Notes: generated by a model from the letters alone, not told the origin. A stretch of 36,665 bases of DNA from an uncultured Saprospiraceae bacterium (GCA_937922815.1 CALAJP010000289.1:1-36665), one strand, 5' to 3'; shown: positions 1 to 8,398, counted from the first letter of the stretch. A program made the numbers and translations.

Positions 1-542
1 AATCCCTCCAAATTACCTTTAGAAAATTTAGCCTTTCCAACTTTATTTAGTCTAGGGTCAATGTTGAAGTTTACAGCCGAAGTAAAATCACATTTTTCGA
101 GATTTGTATTCTCAAAAGTAGCATTCATTAAATCACATGAATCAAAACATACTCCTGACAAATTGCTATCCACAAAATCCACCCCTTGCAAAGAAGTAGA
201 TTCAAAAGAACATTTCGTTAGTTTTTTTTCATAGAATGAAGAATCATTCAGTATCGTTTTTTCAAAAGAGATTGAAAAATTTAATTCGCGAGCATAATCG
301 AAACGAATGCCCATCATTTTGCAATTCTTGAAATGTACCCCATTAAAAACAGTTTCTACCACCGAAACCATCGATAAATCACAGTTATCAAAACGACAAT
401 CGACCAAAGAAGAATAATCAATTTTGGTTTGAAAGAAATTGCAATTTATAAATGAGCAGTTTTCATACAAAGCTTTTTCAAGCGTTTTTATTCTGAAATC
501 AACATTCTTAAACTCCTCGTTTTCAATAATTGGTAATGACAT
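1..542 (-). CDS. Pentapeptide-repeat protein (3' end outside window)
   Basis: I translated this frame by hand from ATG at 542-540; it stays open for 180 codons to the window edge, so the C-terminus is missing. The protein is built from five-residue units of the A(D/N)Lxx type, such as CSFIN-CNFFQ near residue 29, CRFDN-CDLSM near 49 and CDLMN-ATFEN near 137, which predict a right-handed quadrilateral beta-helix. Cysteine and phenylalanine at the repeat positions resemble the Qnr/McbG-like group, but this fold does not by itself show gyrase protection, and no catalytic residues are visible. The start lies 11 bases after the stop of the cryptochrome gene, so it is probably the last gene of that operon. 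Family members of this type are about 190 residues, so only a short piece should be lost. The specific function is unknown. Confidence 0.85.
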   Translation of the reverse strand, partial: MSLPIIENEEFKNVDFRIKTLEKALYENCSFINCNFFQTKIDYSSLVDCRFDNCDLSMVSVVETVFNGVHFKNCKMMGIRFDYARELNFSISFEKTILNDSSFYEKKLTKCSFESTSLQGVDFVDSNLSGVCFDSCDLMNATFENTNLEKCDFTSAVNFNIDPRLNKVGKAKFSKGNLEG

Positions 543-553
543 AAGTTTTGTAA

Positions 554-1984
554 TTATAACCAATGATTGAACTTAATGATTGGTCGTGGATAATGAACGC
601 CAAACTTTAATTGGTCGGTATCTTCTACTAAATCGATTCTATGAATTTGGGATGCCTCTAGGTGTGCTAGTTCAGGTAACCATGTTTTCACATAACAGGT
701 ATCAGCATCGTATTTCAGGGCTTGATTAAGAATATTAAATTTGCGATTTTCTCTTGGGTCTGCTCCCACTCCTGCCAAATAATTCCAGTTTCCATAATTT
801 GAACAAGGGTCATAATCTACTAATTGAGATTCAAAATATTCAGCTCCCATTTGCCAATTCAACCCCAACTCATGCACCAAGAAACTCGCTACATTTTGTC
901 TTCCTCTGTTGGACATAAAACCTGTCGCTGCCAATTCTCGCATATTGGCATCAATAAACGGAACTCCCGTACGACCTTGAATCCATAATTTTAATAAGTC
1001 GAAATCTTCTTTCCCTTTGATAGTTTCGGGCTGATTCTTGGTTCCTTTATATTTGAATATATTATTGCCATGTTTTTTTCCCATCAACCTGAAAAAATCT
1101 CTCCACAGCAATTCGAAAACCATATGGTAAGTCGAATCATTCACACCATGAGTTTCTTCAAATTTTTTAATCTCCCAATATATCACTTTAGGAGATAAGG
1201 CTCCTTGTGAAAGCCATGCAGAAAATTTGGAAGAAAAGTGTTTTCCAATAAGACTATTTCTTGTTTTTTTATAGGTTTCTATATGTTTTCCTATGTGAAT
1301 ATATTCGTTTAAATGTTGTAGAGCAGCCGATTCGCCTCCTTTCCAATCAACAGCACTCCTTTTATCCCCTTCGACTTTTTCTAAACCAAAGTTTTCAACA
1401 CTTGGCATCTCTCCTTCTTCTACGTGTTTAGGATACATCGGAAAATCCAAATCTGGAAAAGGTAATGGTTTTCTGATGGGGACAAATTTTTCTACCTCTT
1501 TTCTAAATTGCGTAAACACATCGGGCGTATGCGTTATTGGGAAGGGTAAATCTTGGGTATAAAAGAGCATTTTACCTCTCGAATACCTTATTTCTTGTCC
1601 TATTGACCACAAATTTTTCTCTAAACCATCTTGTACAAATACTTCTTCTTCGGTTCGTTCTCGATTACAAAAAACCCAACTCGATTTTATTTCCTTAGCT
1701 AATTTGGTTAATTCTTCTTCGGGTTTGCCTATTCTGATGATTAAATCGGCTCCAATATTACGTAAATTATGCCTTAGGTTTTCGACCGACTCTATTATAA
1801 ATTGAGTACGATGACTGCTGGTTTTATCAAAGTTGAAATGAGTTGTTTTTTCAAAATTTCGGGGATCAAAAACATAAACAGGCAAAACAAAGTCAGCAGA
1901 ATTAAGTGCTTCGAAAAGTGCTTCATTGTCATTGAGCCTTAGGTCTTGCCTAAACCACATAATTGCTGTTCGATGTTGATGCAT
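554..1984 (-). CDS. DASH-family cryptochrome / photolyase
   Basis: A 476-residue flavoprotein of the cryptochrome/photolyase family. The N-terminal photolyase (Rossmann) domain starts with WFRQDLRLNDN (residues 10-20) and runs to about 140; the C-terminal half is the FAD-binding helical domain, with WRDFFR and the segment TGFMSNRGRQNVASF that is characteristic of the DASH group, followed by the Asp-rich loop around DYDPCSNYGNW. DASH proteins repair cyclobutane pyrimidine dimers in single-stranded or looped DNA with blue light, and some act as light sensors. The length fits bacterial DASH members without a C-terminal extension. It sits between the PAP2 gene (37-base gap) and the pentapeptide gene (11-base gap). 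Whether this copy repairs DNA or signals cannot be told from sequence. Confidence 0.95.
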   Translation of the reverse strand: MHQHRTAIMWFRQDLRLNDNEALFEALNSADFVLPVYVFDPRNFEKTTHFNFDKTSSHRTQFIIESVENLRHNLRNIGADLIIRIGKPEEELTKLAKEIKSSWVFCNRERTEEEVFVQDGLEKNLWSIGQEIRYSRGKMLFYTQDLPFPITHTPDVFTQFRKEVEKFVPIRKPLPFPDLDFPMYPKHVEEGEMPSVENFGLEKVEGDKRSAVDWKGGESAALQHLNEYIHIGKHIETYKKTRNSLIGKHFSSKFSAWLSQGALSPKVIYWEIKKFEETHGVNDSTYHMVFELLWRDFFRLMGKKHGNNIFKYKGTKNQPETIKGKEDFDLLKLWIQGRTGVPFIDANMRELAATGFMSNRGRQNVASFLVHELGLNWQMGAEYFESQLVDYDPCSNYGNWNYLAGVGADPRENRKFNILNQALKYDADTCYVKTWLPELAHLEASQIHRIDLVEDTDQLKFGVHYPRPIIKFNHWL

Positions 1985-2021
1985 AAAATTCTGTTTTAAA
2001 AAAAAGTATTAATTATTTCTA

Positions 2022-2609
2022 TTAGATATTATCGGCTTCAGAAAATTGCCATTTGGGAGGCATTTTTCGATATATATATATCAAAAACAACCCAATTAGC
2101 ATGCCCAACCCACTTCCGAAAATAATATCAATGGGATAATGCACCCCTACATAAACACGGCTAAATGCTATTATTCCAGCCCAAAAGAAGCATAGCCATC
2201 TCCATTTTTTGAATAATAAACCTATGGTCCCGAACCAATACATTCCCAACATAAAATGATTCGTAGCATGCGAAGAAGTAAAGCTATATCCACCGCCACA
2301 ATTTTTAAAAGTGGTTACTTTTTCTTTGATTTCGACATCATTACACGGACGCACTCGCTGAAAATGTGGTTTAATAACTTTACTACTCAATCCGTCAGAG
2401 ATACCAACACCGATTAGACATATTAATAAAAAAGGAAGAACTTTGTTCTTGTTTTTGAAAAACAGCCATACAATAATCCCTAAATACAAGGGTATCCAAG
2501 TCTTTTTGTTCGTTATCCAAGGCATTATGAAATCCCCAAAAGCTGAACTAAGGGTATCATTGAACAAGAAAAATATTTGCTCGTCCAACGCTAAAATTGT
2601 TTCTAGCAT
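2022..2609 (-). CDS. PAP2-family membrane phosphatase
   Basis: A 195-residue integral membrane protein with five to six hydrophobic segments. All three PAP2 (acid phosphatase/lipid phosphatase) motifs are present: K80-x6-R87-P88, then S112-S113-H114 (the usual PSGH is here SSHA), then R151-x5-H157 followed by YPxD161. His114 and His157 are the expected nucleophile and acid/base. Such proteins dephosphorylate lipid substrates such as undecaprenyl pyrophosphate, phosphatidic acid or phosphatidylglycerol phosphate; the substrate here is not predictable. The start codon lies two bases after the methyltransferase stop, which implies translational coupling. Confidence 0.9.
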   Translation of the reverse strand: MLETILALDEQIFFLFNDTLSSAFGDFIMPWITNKKTWIPLYLGIIVWLFFKNKNKVLPFLLICLIGVGISDGLSSKVIKPHFQRVRPCNDVEIKEKVTTFKNCGGGYSFTSSHATNHFMLGMYWFGTIGLLFKKWRWLCFFWAGIIAFSRVYVGVHYPIDIIFGSGLGMLIGLFLIYIYRKMPPKWQFSEADNI

Positions 2610-2611
2610 TA

Positions 2612-3346
2612 TTATTTCTTTTTGGCAATTAAAATAACTCTATCCGAATTGTTTTTATCATAATTTTCTAAAGAATAACTTCCAACTGTATTAATAATTT
2701 CAAACTGATTTTGTTGAAGCATTCGCGTTAAATCTGAATATGTAAAGGCAGAAACGCTTTCTTGAAAAGCATATTTTTTACCTTCGTATTCGAAATTAAT
2801 ATTCTTGATAATATCTTTATCGGTAATTTTTCGGCTTATTTTAAAGTCGATATTCTGTTTGGTTACGATTTCTTCAGAAACTAATTTTTCGGCTACTTTA
2901 TAAAAATTAAAATAGTCGATTACAAACATTCCTCCTGGTTTGAGACTTCGGTGTATGTTCCGAAGGACTTGGTGATTTTCAGATTCTGTTTTAAAATATC
3001 CAAATGAAGTAAAAAAATTGAATATTAAATCAAAATAGTTGGTTCTAAACAGTTTTCTCATGTCATGGACATAAAACTGAAGCTGTTCGTTGGCAAATTC
3101 CTGTGCTGCTTGAATACTTTCTTCTGACAAATCCACGCCTATCACATGATTTCCTTTTTCTGCCAATGCTCTCGAAAGTCTACCTTTTCCACAAGCTAAA
3201 TCTAAAATAGATGAATTAGATTCAATTAAATATTTTTCAAAAAAATTGGCTACAAAATCATACGCTTCTTTATCACTTCTCTTATCGTACAAAATGTGAT
3301 AAAAAGGTGAGTCGAACCACGTTTCAAACCATTCTTTATTTTCCAT
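2612..3346 (-). CDS. Class I SAM-dependent methyltransferase
   Basis: A 244-residue soluble methyltransferase. The SAM-binding motif I is ILDLACGKGRLS (about residues 48-59), with the acidic end of strand 2 in GVDLS and a motif-II-like stretch FDLIFNFFTSFGYF near residues 105-118; LKPGGMFVIDYF is the typical post-motif strand. Nothing in the sequence names the methyl acceptor. It is the first gene of the unit that continues with PAP2 phosphatase, cryptochrome and pentapeptide protein. A good -7 box lies at 3361-3368, giving a very short leader. The neighbouring PAP2 gene suggests, only weakly, a lipid or small-molecule substrate. Confidence 0.88.
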   Translation of the reverse strand: MENKEWFETWFDSPFYHILYDKRSDKEAYDFVANFFEKYLIESNSSILDLACGKGRLSRALAEKGNHVIGVDLSEESIQAAQEFANEQLQFYVHDMRKLFRTNYFDLIFNFFTSFGYFKTESENHQVLRNIHRSLKPGGMFVIDYFNFYKVAEKLVSEEIVTKQNIDFKISRKITDKDIIKNINFEYEGKKYAFQESVSAFTYSDLTRMLQQNQFEIINTVGSYSLENYDKNNSDRVILIAKKK

Positions 3347-3360
3347 GACTTATTTTTTAA

Positions 3361-3368
3361 CAAAGATA
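3361..3368 (-). promoter_or_regulatory. Bacteroidota -7 box for the methyltransferase operon
   Basis: The minus strand reads TATCTTTG, a full match to the Bacteroidota -7 consensus TAnnTTTG, 14 bases upstream of the ATG at 3346. No TTG is seen at the expected -33 distance, so the promoter call rests on the -7 box and its position. Confidence 0.5.
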
Positions 3369-3565
3369 ATCAAGCATAACTTTTTAATAGTATATCCAAT
3401 CATATCATTTTTTGTTAAATGATGGTTTTTGCCGACAAATAATTGATTTGCAAGTAGCTATATTTTTTATTGTAAGCTCAGTTTCAAAATAGACGAGATG
3501 GTAGTACGAAAGTATTTTGTGTGTTATAATTTATGGTTTAGTTTTTTATTTCTCAAAAAAGAGCC

Positions 3566-4231
3566 TTATTGGAAAGACTTAATTATATCTAAAGCTGTTT
3601 TTGTTTGAGATTTTATTTTCTCCAAATCATAGCTACCATTGTTGTTTTTAGCAATAAGTTTAGATCCTATGCCTACGCAAGTAACACCTGCGTTAAACCA
3701 ACCTTCTAAGCTTTCTTTTGTAGGTGAGACTCCTCCTGTTGGCATGATACTAGTCCATGACTGGGGACCTTTAATTGCTTTGACAAAGTCAGGGCCATAA
3801 ATCCCTCCTGGGAATAATTTCACAATTTCACAACCTAGTTCTTCCGCTCTTGCTATTTCGGCTAAACTTCCACAGCCCGGAGACCACATTACTTTTCGTC
3901 TATTGCAAATCACTGCAATATCTTCCCTTAGAACAGGGGTAACAATAAAATTTGCCCCCAACTGCATGTATAATGAAGCTGCTGCGGCATCAGTAACAGA
4001 ACCGACCCCCATAATCATGCCTGGCAATTCAGAAACAGCATATTTGGTTAGTTCTCCAAAAACTTCATGTGCAAAATCACCTCGTGCCGTAAACTCCATC
4101 AACCTAGCTCCGCCATCATAACAGGCTTTCAAGACCTGTTTAGCCACTTCTATATTATTATGAAAAAACAGAGGTACCAAACCTGTTTCTTTCATTACTT
4201 GTGCAACTTCTATTCTTGTAAATTGTGCCAT
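3566..4231 (-). CDS. eda: KDPG aldolase (2-dehydro-3-deoxyphosphogluconate aldolase)
   Basis: A 221-residue class I aldolase of the KDPG/KHG family, the usual length. Glu46 in MEFTARG and the Schiff-base Lys138 in EIVKLFPG correspond to the catalytic Glu45/Lys133 of the E. coli enzyme, and the phosphate-binding PTGGVS follows at about residue 164. It splits 2-keto-3-deoxy-6-phosphogluconate into pyruvate and glyceraldehyde 3-phosphate, the last step of cytoplasmic alginate monomer breakdown. It is the final gene of the locus, 238 bases after the SDR gene, a gap long enough for its own promoter (a TATTTTTG box lies at 4351-4358) and containing a hairpin just before the start codon. Confidence 0.95.
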   Translation of the reverse strand: MAQFTRIEVAQVMKETGLVPLFFHNNIEVAKQVLKACYDGGARLMEFTARGDFAHEVFGELTKYAVSELPGMIMGVGSVTDAAAASLYMQLGANFIVTPVLREDIAVICNRRKVMWSPGCGSLAEIARAEELGCEIVKLFPGGIYGPDFVKAIKGPQSWTSIMPTGGVSPTKESLEGWFNAGVTCVGIGSKLIAKNNNGSYDLEKIKSQTKTALDIIKSFQ

Positions 4232-4246
4232 ATTTTATATTTAAAA

Positions 4247-4290
4247 AATGAGTTTACCAAAAAACAAAATGAAAGTTTGATAAACTCATT
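4247..4290 (-). promoter_or_regulatory. Hairpin with U-run in the aldolase leader
   Basis: AATGAGTTTA (4247-4256) and TAAACTCATT (4281-4290) are perfect 10-bp inverted repeats around a 24-base loop. In the transcribed (minus) direction the 3' arm runs straight into a run of T and the ATG of the aldolase gene follows 15 bases later. It could be an attenuator or terminator in the SDR-aldolase gap, an operator, or a structure limiting translation initiation. I cannot choose between these from sequence alone. Confidence 0.45.
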
Positions 4291-4350
4291 ATAACCAATC
4301 CCGAATTTATTTTAAAAATTTTACATCCTTTTCAAATGAACCTCATCTTC

Positions 4351-4358
4351 CAAAAATA
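4351..4358 (-). promoter_or_regulatory. Candidate -7 box for the KDPG aldolase gene
   Basis: The minus strand reads TATTTTTG, a match to TAnnTTTG, in the 238-base gap between the SDR and aldolase genes. A -33 TTG is not evident. It would give a leader of about 110 bases carrying the 4247-4290 hairpin. A small 6-bp inverted repeat (TCTAAC 4400-4405 with GTTAGA 4411-4416) upstream might end the SDR transcript. Confidence 0.35.
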
Positions 4359-4469
4359 TCTGTGATTTGATACATTTTTTTCATCATATAAAACTCTTAT
4401 CTAACGTAGGGTTAGAATGCATAAATAGAGTATTCGAAATGTGGCAATTACTTTTCTTTTGCTGTAAAA

Positions 4470-5234
4470 TTAAATTCCTAAAGCTTGACCTCCTCCTATT
4501 TGGATAGTTTCCGCTGTTATAAATGCAGCATCTTTACCCGCTAGAAACGCAACTACAGAAGCTACTTCTTCTGGTTGACCTAATCGGCCCAACATAATAT
4601 TGTTTTTCCAGGAAGCAAAAACTTCTGGTTTAGTAGATTTTATTTGAGCATGAAAAGGAGTATCAATAGTACCTGGAGAAACTGCATTAACTCTAATTCC
4701 ATATTCTGCTAAATCCTTTGCTAAAGCTCTAGTTATAGCATGAACGCCAGCTTTAGATGTGCCGTAAATCCCTGCTCCTGGGCCACCTGCATTCCATCCT
4801 GCATTAGACGTATAATTGATTATAGTTGGGTATTCTCCTTTTTTTAAGAAGGGAATAGCTGCTCTAGAGGCAAAAAATACAGAGTCAAGATTTAATGCCA
4901 TTACATTTCTATAAAATTCTGTAGTCATTTCTTCAAATCGAGAACGTCCTCCTAAACCTCCAGCATTATTTACAAGAACATCTATTCTACCATATTTATC
5001 TCCAATAGTCTTTATATTTGTCGTAACGGCATCCTCGTTTGTAACATCAAATCCACAATATTCGGCAGAAATACCTTCTTTGGTTAACTCTTCTACTTTT
5101 TTTACGCCTATATCGTCTCGAATACCGTTTAAGACTACAGTATAACCATCCTTACCCAATCTTTTAGCAACTTCGAATCCAATACCTCCTGTCGCTCCTG
5201 TGACAATAGCTACTTTACCTTTGTTCTTATTCAT
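4470..5234 (-). CDS. SDR oxidoreductase, probable DEH reductase (DEH to KDG)
   Basis: A 254-residue classical short-chain dehydrogenase/reductase. The cofactor loop GATGGIG lies at residues 13-19, NNAGG at 89-93, and the catalytic triad is Ser143, Tyr157 and Lys161 in YGTSK; the C-terminal GGGQALGI is typical. In alginate loci, an SDR of this kind reduces 4-deoxy-L-erythro-5-hexoseulose uronate (DEH) to 2-keto-3-deoxygluconate with NAD(P)H. Its position between the uronate transporter and KDPG aldolase supports that role, but the substrate is inferred from context and not from a diagnostic residue. Cofactor preference is undetermined. Confidence 0.88.
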   Translation of the reverse strand: MNKNKGKVAIVTGATGGIGFEVAKRLGKDGYTVVLNGIRDDIGVKKVEELTKEGISAEYCGFDVTNEDAVTTNIKTIGDKYGRIDVLVNNAGGLGGRSRFEEMTTEFYRNVMALNLDSVFFASRAAIPFLKKGEYPTIINYTSNAGWNAGGPGAGIYGTSKAGVHAITRALAKDLAEYGIRVNAVSPGTIDTPFHAQIKSTKPEVFASWKNNIMLGRLGQPEEVASVVAFLAGKDAAFITAETIQIGGGQALGI

Positions 5235-5343
5235 CTTTATTTATTAAGTTTATTTATTATTAATTAGACGTTATTACGAATGAATCTATATGGACTAAAA
5301 TTGTTCTTTTTATTTCATACAATCCAATTTGTAATAACATTTA

Positions 5344-6642
5344 TTATTCTCCCTTAAGTGGTTCTATTTTAGGGCATAAAAACCACACACTTGACATTGC
5401 AATTATCGCCAATGCAGCCCCTATAACAAATGCAGGTGTATAATTTCCTCCTGAAGTAAGCCATGGCACTAACGCAGTTAAACCAAAAGCTCCTAGTTTA
5501 GCTGCCATTCCTGCCATTCCTGCTAATGTGCCTACTGATTTTCCTCCAAACAAATCACTAGGCAATGTTTGTACATTTCCTATAGCTGTTTGAAAACCAA
5601 ATAAAATAACGGCCATTAGTATTACTGCTATTTCAGGGCCTCCAGGATTAGACATAGCCAACAAATTAGGTAACATAATTAAACAGCCAAGTGTTATTAC
5701 CAATTTACGTGTGTTATTTACTGTCCAACCTGCTTTTATTCTATTTTGAGCTAAAAGCCCTCCAAACCAAGCTCCTAACATTGCACCTACATAAGGTACC
5801 CAAGCATAAAAGCCAATTGATTTTACATCCATACCATAAACTTCATGTAAATAAAGAGGTATCCAAAAAATAAACAACCACCAAATAGGGTCAATCGCAG
5901 CAGATGCAATAATAACTCCCCAACTTTCTTTATGCTTTAACATATTACCTATACTAGGGTTATACCCTTCGTCAAATTCACCATTAGCGTCAGAATCTTG
6001 ATTTTGCTGTCCTTTTAATATATAATCGCGCTCTTCTTGTGTTATCCATGGATGTTTAGAAGGTGGCGATTTCACCAAAATCCACCAAGGAATAAGCCAT
6101 AACAAGCCGATTAAACCAACCAAAAGAAAAATGTAATGCCAAGTAAAATAAATAGATAAGAACCCTATCGTAGGAAAAGCGACGATTCCTCCAACAGCAG
6201 CCCCTGAATTAAAAATACCTTGAGCTAAAGCACGCTCTTTTGTTGGAAACCATTCTGCATTTCCTTTAGCAGCACCAGGCCAATTCCCTGCTTCAGAAAC
6301 ACCTAGCAAAGAACGGAAAATAGTAAGGCTCCATACCCCTTTAGCAAAAGCATGCAATGCTGTTGCTATTGACCAAAAGCCTATCGATAGTACAAAACCA
6401 ACTCTTGTACCTACTTTATCAAAAATTTTCCCAAAAATAGCTTGACCAAAGGCATAGGAAAATATAAAAAAAGTCGAGATTAAAGCATAAATTTCCTTTC
6501 TTTCATCAGCTGTTTTGTCAGGATATAATTCCTCTGCCATATCTGGCCATAAGACAGGCAATGCTTGACGGTCAATATAATTAATTACGGTAGCTAATGC
6601 TATCAAACCAATAACCCACCATCTCAATCTTTTTAATTTCAT
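5344..6642 (-). CDS. MFS transporter, hexuronate (ExuT-like) type
   Basis: A 432-residue inner-membrane permease with about 12 hydrophobic segments. It has the marks of the anion:cation symporter branch of MFS that includes the hexuronate transporter ExuT: NYIDRQALPVLWP in the first segment, KIFDKVGTRVGF in the loop after segment 2, and the segment-4/5 stretch GVSEAGNWPGAAKGNAEWFP. It most likely imports DEH or unsaturated mannuronate/guluronate from the periplasm. It follows the GntR gene by 99 bases; a short inverted repeat (AATGAAC 6671-6677, GTTCATT 6689-6695) lies in that gap, but no copy of the TGGTTAACCA operator, so it may be read through from the regulator promoter. Confidence 0.9.
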   Translation of the reverse strand: MKLKRLRWWVIGLIALATVINYIDRQALPVLWPDMAEELYPDKTADERKEIYALISTFFIFSYAFGQAIFGKIFDKVGTRVGFVLSIGFWSIATALHAFAKGVWSLTIFRSLLGVSEAGNWPGAAKGNAEWFPTKERALAQGIFNSGAAVGGIVAFPTIGFLSIYFTWHYIFLLVGLIGLLWLIPWWILVKSPPSKHPWITQEERDYILKGQQNQDSDANGEFDEGYNPSIGNMLKHKESWGVIIASAAIDPIWWLFIFWIPLYLHEVYGMDVKSIGFYAWVPYVGAMLGAWFGGLLAQNRIKAGWTVNNTRKLVITLGCLIMLPNLLAMSNPGGPEIAVILMAVILFGFQTAIGNVQTLPSDLFGGKSVGTLAGMAGMAAKLGAFGLTALVPWLTSGGNYTPAFVIGAALAIIAMSSVWFLCPKIEPLKGE

Positions 6643-6741
6643 TTTTATATTTTTTGATATAAAAGTACCTAATGAACTTGAAGCAACTGTTCATTAAAAA
6701 ATAAAATATTATGTATTAAGAACTCTTTATCTAAGCCTAGA

Positions 6742-7443
6742 TTAGATATTATAACAATATTGATACAAGGCTCTAAAATGTTCTTTCATTTTTTGCTTTG
6801 CTAGTTTCGAATCTTGGTTTAAAATAGCATTATAAATTTCTTCATGTTCTGTTATCCCTCGTATCGCTAAGTTTTTATCACAAACATGATACTTTTCAAA
6901 ATTGGTAATAATTTCAGGAGTAATCATCAACATAAAAGTATTCATTGTACTGTTACCACTGGCTTTAGCAATAGCCAAATGAAACAACAAATCTTCTTGC
7001 ATTGCATCTTCTCCGTTTTCAATCTTTTCTTTATAAGCCTCCAATGCCATCTTCATTTGCTTTAAGTCTTCATCGGTTCTTCTTAAGGCAGCTAGCTTAG
7101 ATGTTTTAAGTTCAAATAGTATTCTAGTTTCGACAAGTGATTTAAAATCGGGTTCATCTAATCTTAGAATATCATCTATCATTCCATTTAACGCAACAAT
7201 ACCTATATTAGCGACAAAAGTTCCACTCTGTGGCTTGGGTTTTAACAAACCATAAAACTCTAATTTATGAATAGCTTCTCTCACATTACTTCTACTAACT
7301 TCAAATTTCTCGGAAAGCATCCTTTCCGAAGGAAGTTTATCTCCTGGTTCTAAATTTTTATGATTAATAATATCCCTGATTCCTCTAATTATTAAATTTT
7401 GAACTTTTTTATTCTCATTTTTAGCAAGTGCGTCTAATTCCAT
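6742..7443 (-). CDS. FadR-subfamily GntR transcriptional regulator of the alginate locus
   Basis: A 233-residue regulator. Residues 14-78 form the GntR winged helix-turn-helix (LPSERMLSEKFEVSRSNVRE, ending in the wing SGTFV). Residues about 100-228 form the FCD effector domain, and the metal-binding set Asp151, His155, His200 and His222 is intact, so a metal-assisted carboxylate ligand such as DEH or KDG is plausible. The palindrome TTGGTTAACCAA lies 18 bases upstream of its start and the same core lies before the SusC and PL6 operons, so I infer that it represses itself and both structural operons and is released by an alginate breakdown product. The gene separates the outer-membrane/surface genes from the uptake and catabolic genes. 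Confidence 0.93.
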   Translation of the reverse strand: MELDALAKNENKKVQNLIIRGIRDIINHKNLEPGDKLPSERMLSEKFEVSRSNVREAIHKLEFYGLLKPKPQSGTFVANIGIVALNGMIDDILRLDEPDFKSLVETRILFELKTSKLAALRRTDEDLKQMKMALEAYKEKIENGEDAMQEDLLFHLAIAKASGNSTMNTFMLMITPEIITNFEKYHVCDKNLAIRGITEHEEIYNAILNQDSKLAKQKMKEHFRALYQYCYNI

Positions 7444-7460
7444 TTACTTGATATTATAAG

Positions 7461-7472
7461 TTGGTTAACCAA
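7461..7472. promoter_or_regulatory. Operator 1: palindrome at the GntR promoter
   Basis: TTGGTTAACCAA is a perfect 12-bp palindrome. Its core TGGTTAACCA starts 12 bases downstream of a -7 box and recurs only upstream of the SusC and PL6 genes. It matches the TGGT-N2-ACCA form known for the hexuronate regulators ExuR/UxuR of the same FadR-type family. No second copy lies 13 bp away here. Confidence 0.75.
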
Positions 7473-7483
7473 ATACATTTTCG

Positions 7484-7516
7484 TAAATATATTAAAACAA
7501 AACTTTTTAAATCAAA
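7484..7516 (-). promoter_or_regulatory. Promoter of the GntR gene
   Basis: On the minus strand TTTG (7513-7516) is followed after 21 bases by TATATTTA (7484-7491), a one-mismatch -7 box. The -33 element begins right at the end of the PL7 gene (stop at 7517), so the regulator has its own promoter in the 73-base gap. The operator at 7461-7472 would cover the start of transcription. Confidence 0.55.
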
Positions 7517-8398
7517 TTAATGAAATACTTTTAGTTTATAGTACTCAACTTTCGAGCTCGCCCAATCATCTTGGGTTATCAAATAGTTACCTGCTTTAAA
7601 ATAATTTTCAAATATTCCCCACTTTTGAATATGAATATCATCATATACTTTCGAGGAGTCATTCATTATTACCTCCATTCTTCCTTCGCTTACTTTCACC
7701 TCTAAAGTAAACTTATCAAACCCAACATATTCGGGAAACGTATATCCTTCATCATCTCCCCAAGCAGAGGTATGTAACATTTCAGTGTTAGTAGCATTTA
7801 AATCTTTTAAGACTTTGGTTTTTACTCTAATTTTACCATTTACCCAATATATTTTCAACATAGGGGGCGCGTTATTGTCATCTTCACCGATTAAATCTCT
7901 TTGGCTATTAGTTAAGCGACCATGTATTTGCATAATAATAGCTCTATGATAATCTTCGTCAGAATCTTTGGTAATCTCCCCCATAGCCAAAGTTCCTTTC
8001 ATCGTTCCTCCTTGAGCAAACGTCCAATTGGTATTATTGCTTCCAGGAATCATCTGTTCTCGTAGCTCCGTTCTCGAATAGGATGAGTTTGTTGTAGATG
8101 CTCCAGGGTAAGTATAAAATACTAATGCTCCTTTTATTGAATCATTATACATAAATGGCTTTAATGTTTCATTATTCGCATAATCTAAAATTTTAGGTGG
8201 TTTTACTTCTGTTGGGTTTCCTATCGGTAAAGTTACTTTCCAATTGTTCAAGTCAATATCAGGTAATTCGTAAGATGTTGTATCCATAAACTGACTAGGA
8301 GGACTTTCAACAATAGTATCTGTTACAAGATCATTGTGTGTACTTTTACAACTTGATAAAAAAATTAAACTTACAATCAATATTGACCAATAATTCAT
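7517..8398 (-). CDS. PL7 alginate lyase, lipoprotein
   Basis: A 293-residue secreted lyase of the alginate lyase 2 (PL7) jelly-roll fold. A lipoprotein signal ends at Cys17 (FLSSC). The three PL7 motifs are seen: SRTELRE at 108-114, QIH at 157-159 and YFKAGNY at 266-272, so the catalytic Arg109, Gln157, His159 and Tyr272 are present. The last motif normally reads YxKAGxYxQ; here the final position is Ile274, with a Gln two residues later, a departure that could affect sugar binding. QIH rather than QVH is often linked with guluronate-containing substrates. It is the last gene of the SusC operon and is probably on the cell surface, releasing oligosaccharides for SusCD. Confidence 0.92.
   Translation of the reverse strand: MNYWSILIVSLIFLSSCKSTHNDLVTDTIVESPPSQFMDTTSYELPDIDLNNWKVTLPIGNPTEVKPPKILDYANNETLKPFMYNDSIKGALVFYTYPGASTTNSSYSRTELREQMIPGSNNTNWTFAQGGTMKGTLAMGEITKDSDEDYHRAIIMQIHGRLTNSQRDLIGEDDNNAPPMLKIYWVNGKIRVKTKVLKDLNATNTEMLHTSAWGDDEGYTFPEYVGFDKFTLEVKVSEGRMEVIMNDSSKVYDDIHIQKWGIFENYFKAGNYLITQDDWASSKVEYYKLKVFH

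Noticed and set aside
5270-5338. GTTATTAC/GTAATAAC inverted repeat in the MFS-SDR gap
   Set aside because: Arms are only 8 bp and 53 bases apart in AT-rich DNA; likely chance.
6671-6695. AATGAAC/GTTCATT repeat before the MFS gene as a further regulator site
   Set aside because: It does not resemble the TGGTTAACCA operator and occurs once, so no regulator can be assigned; mentioned only in the transporter entry.
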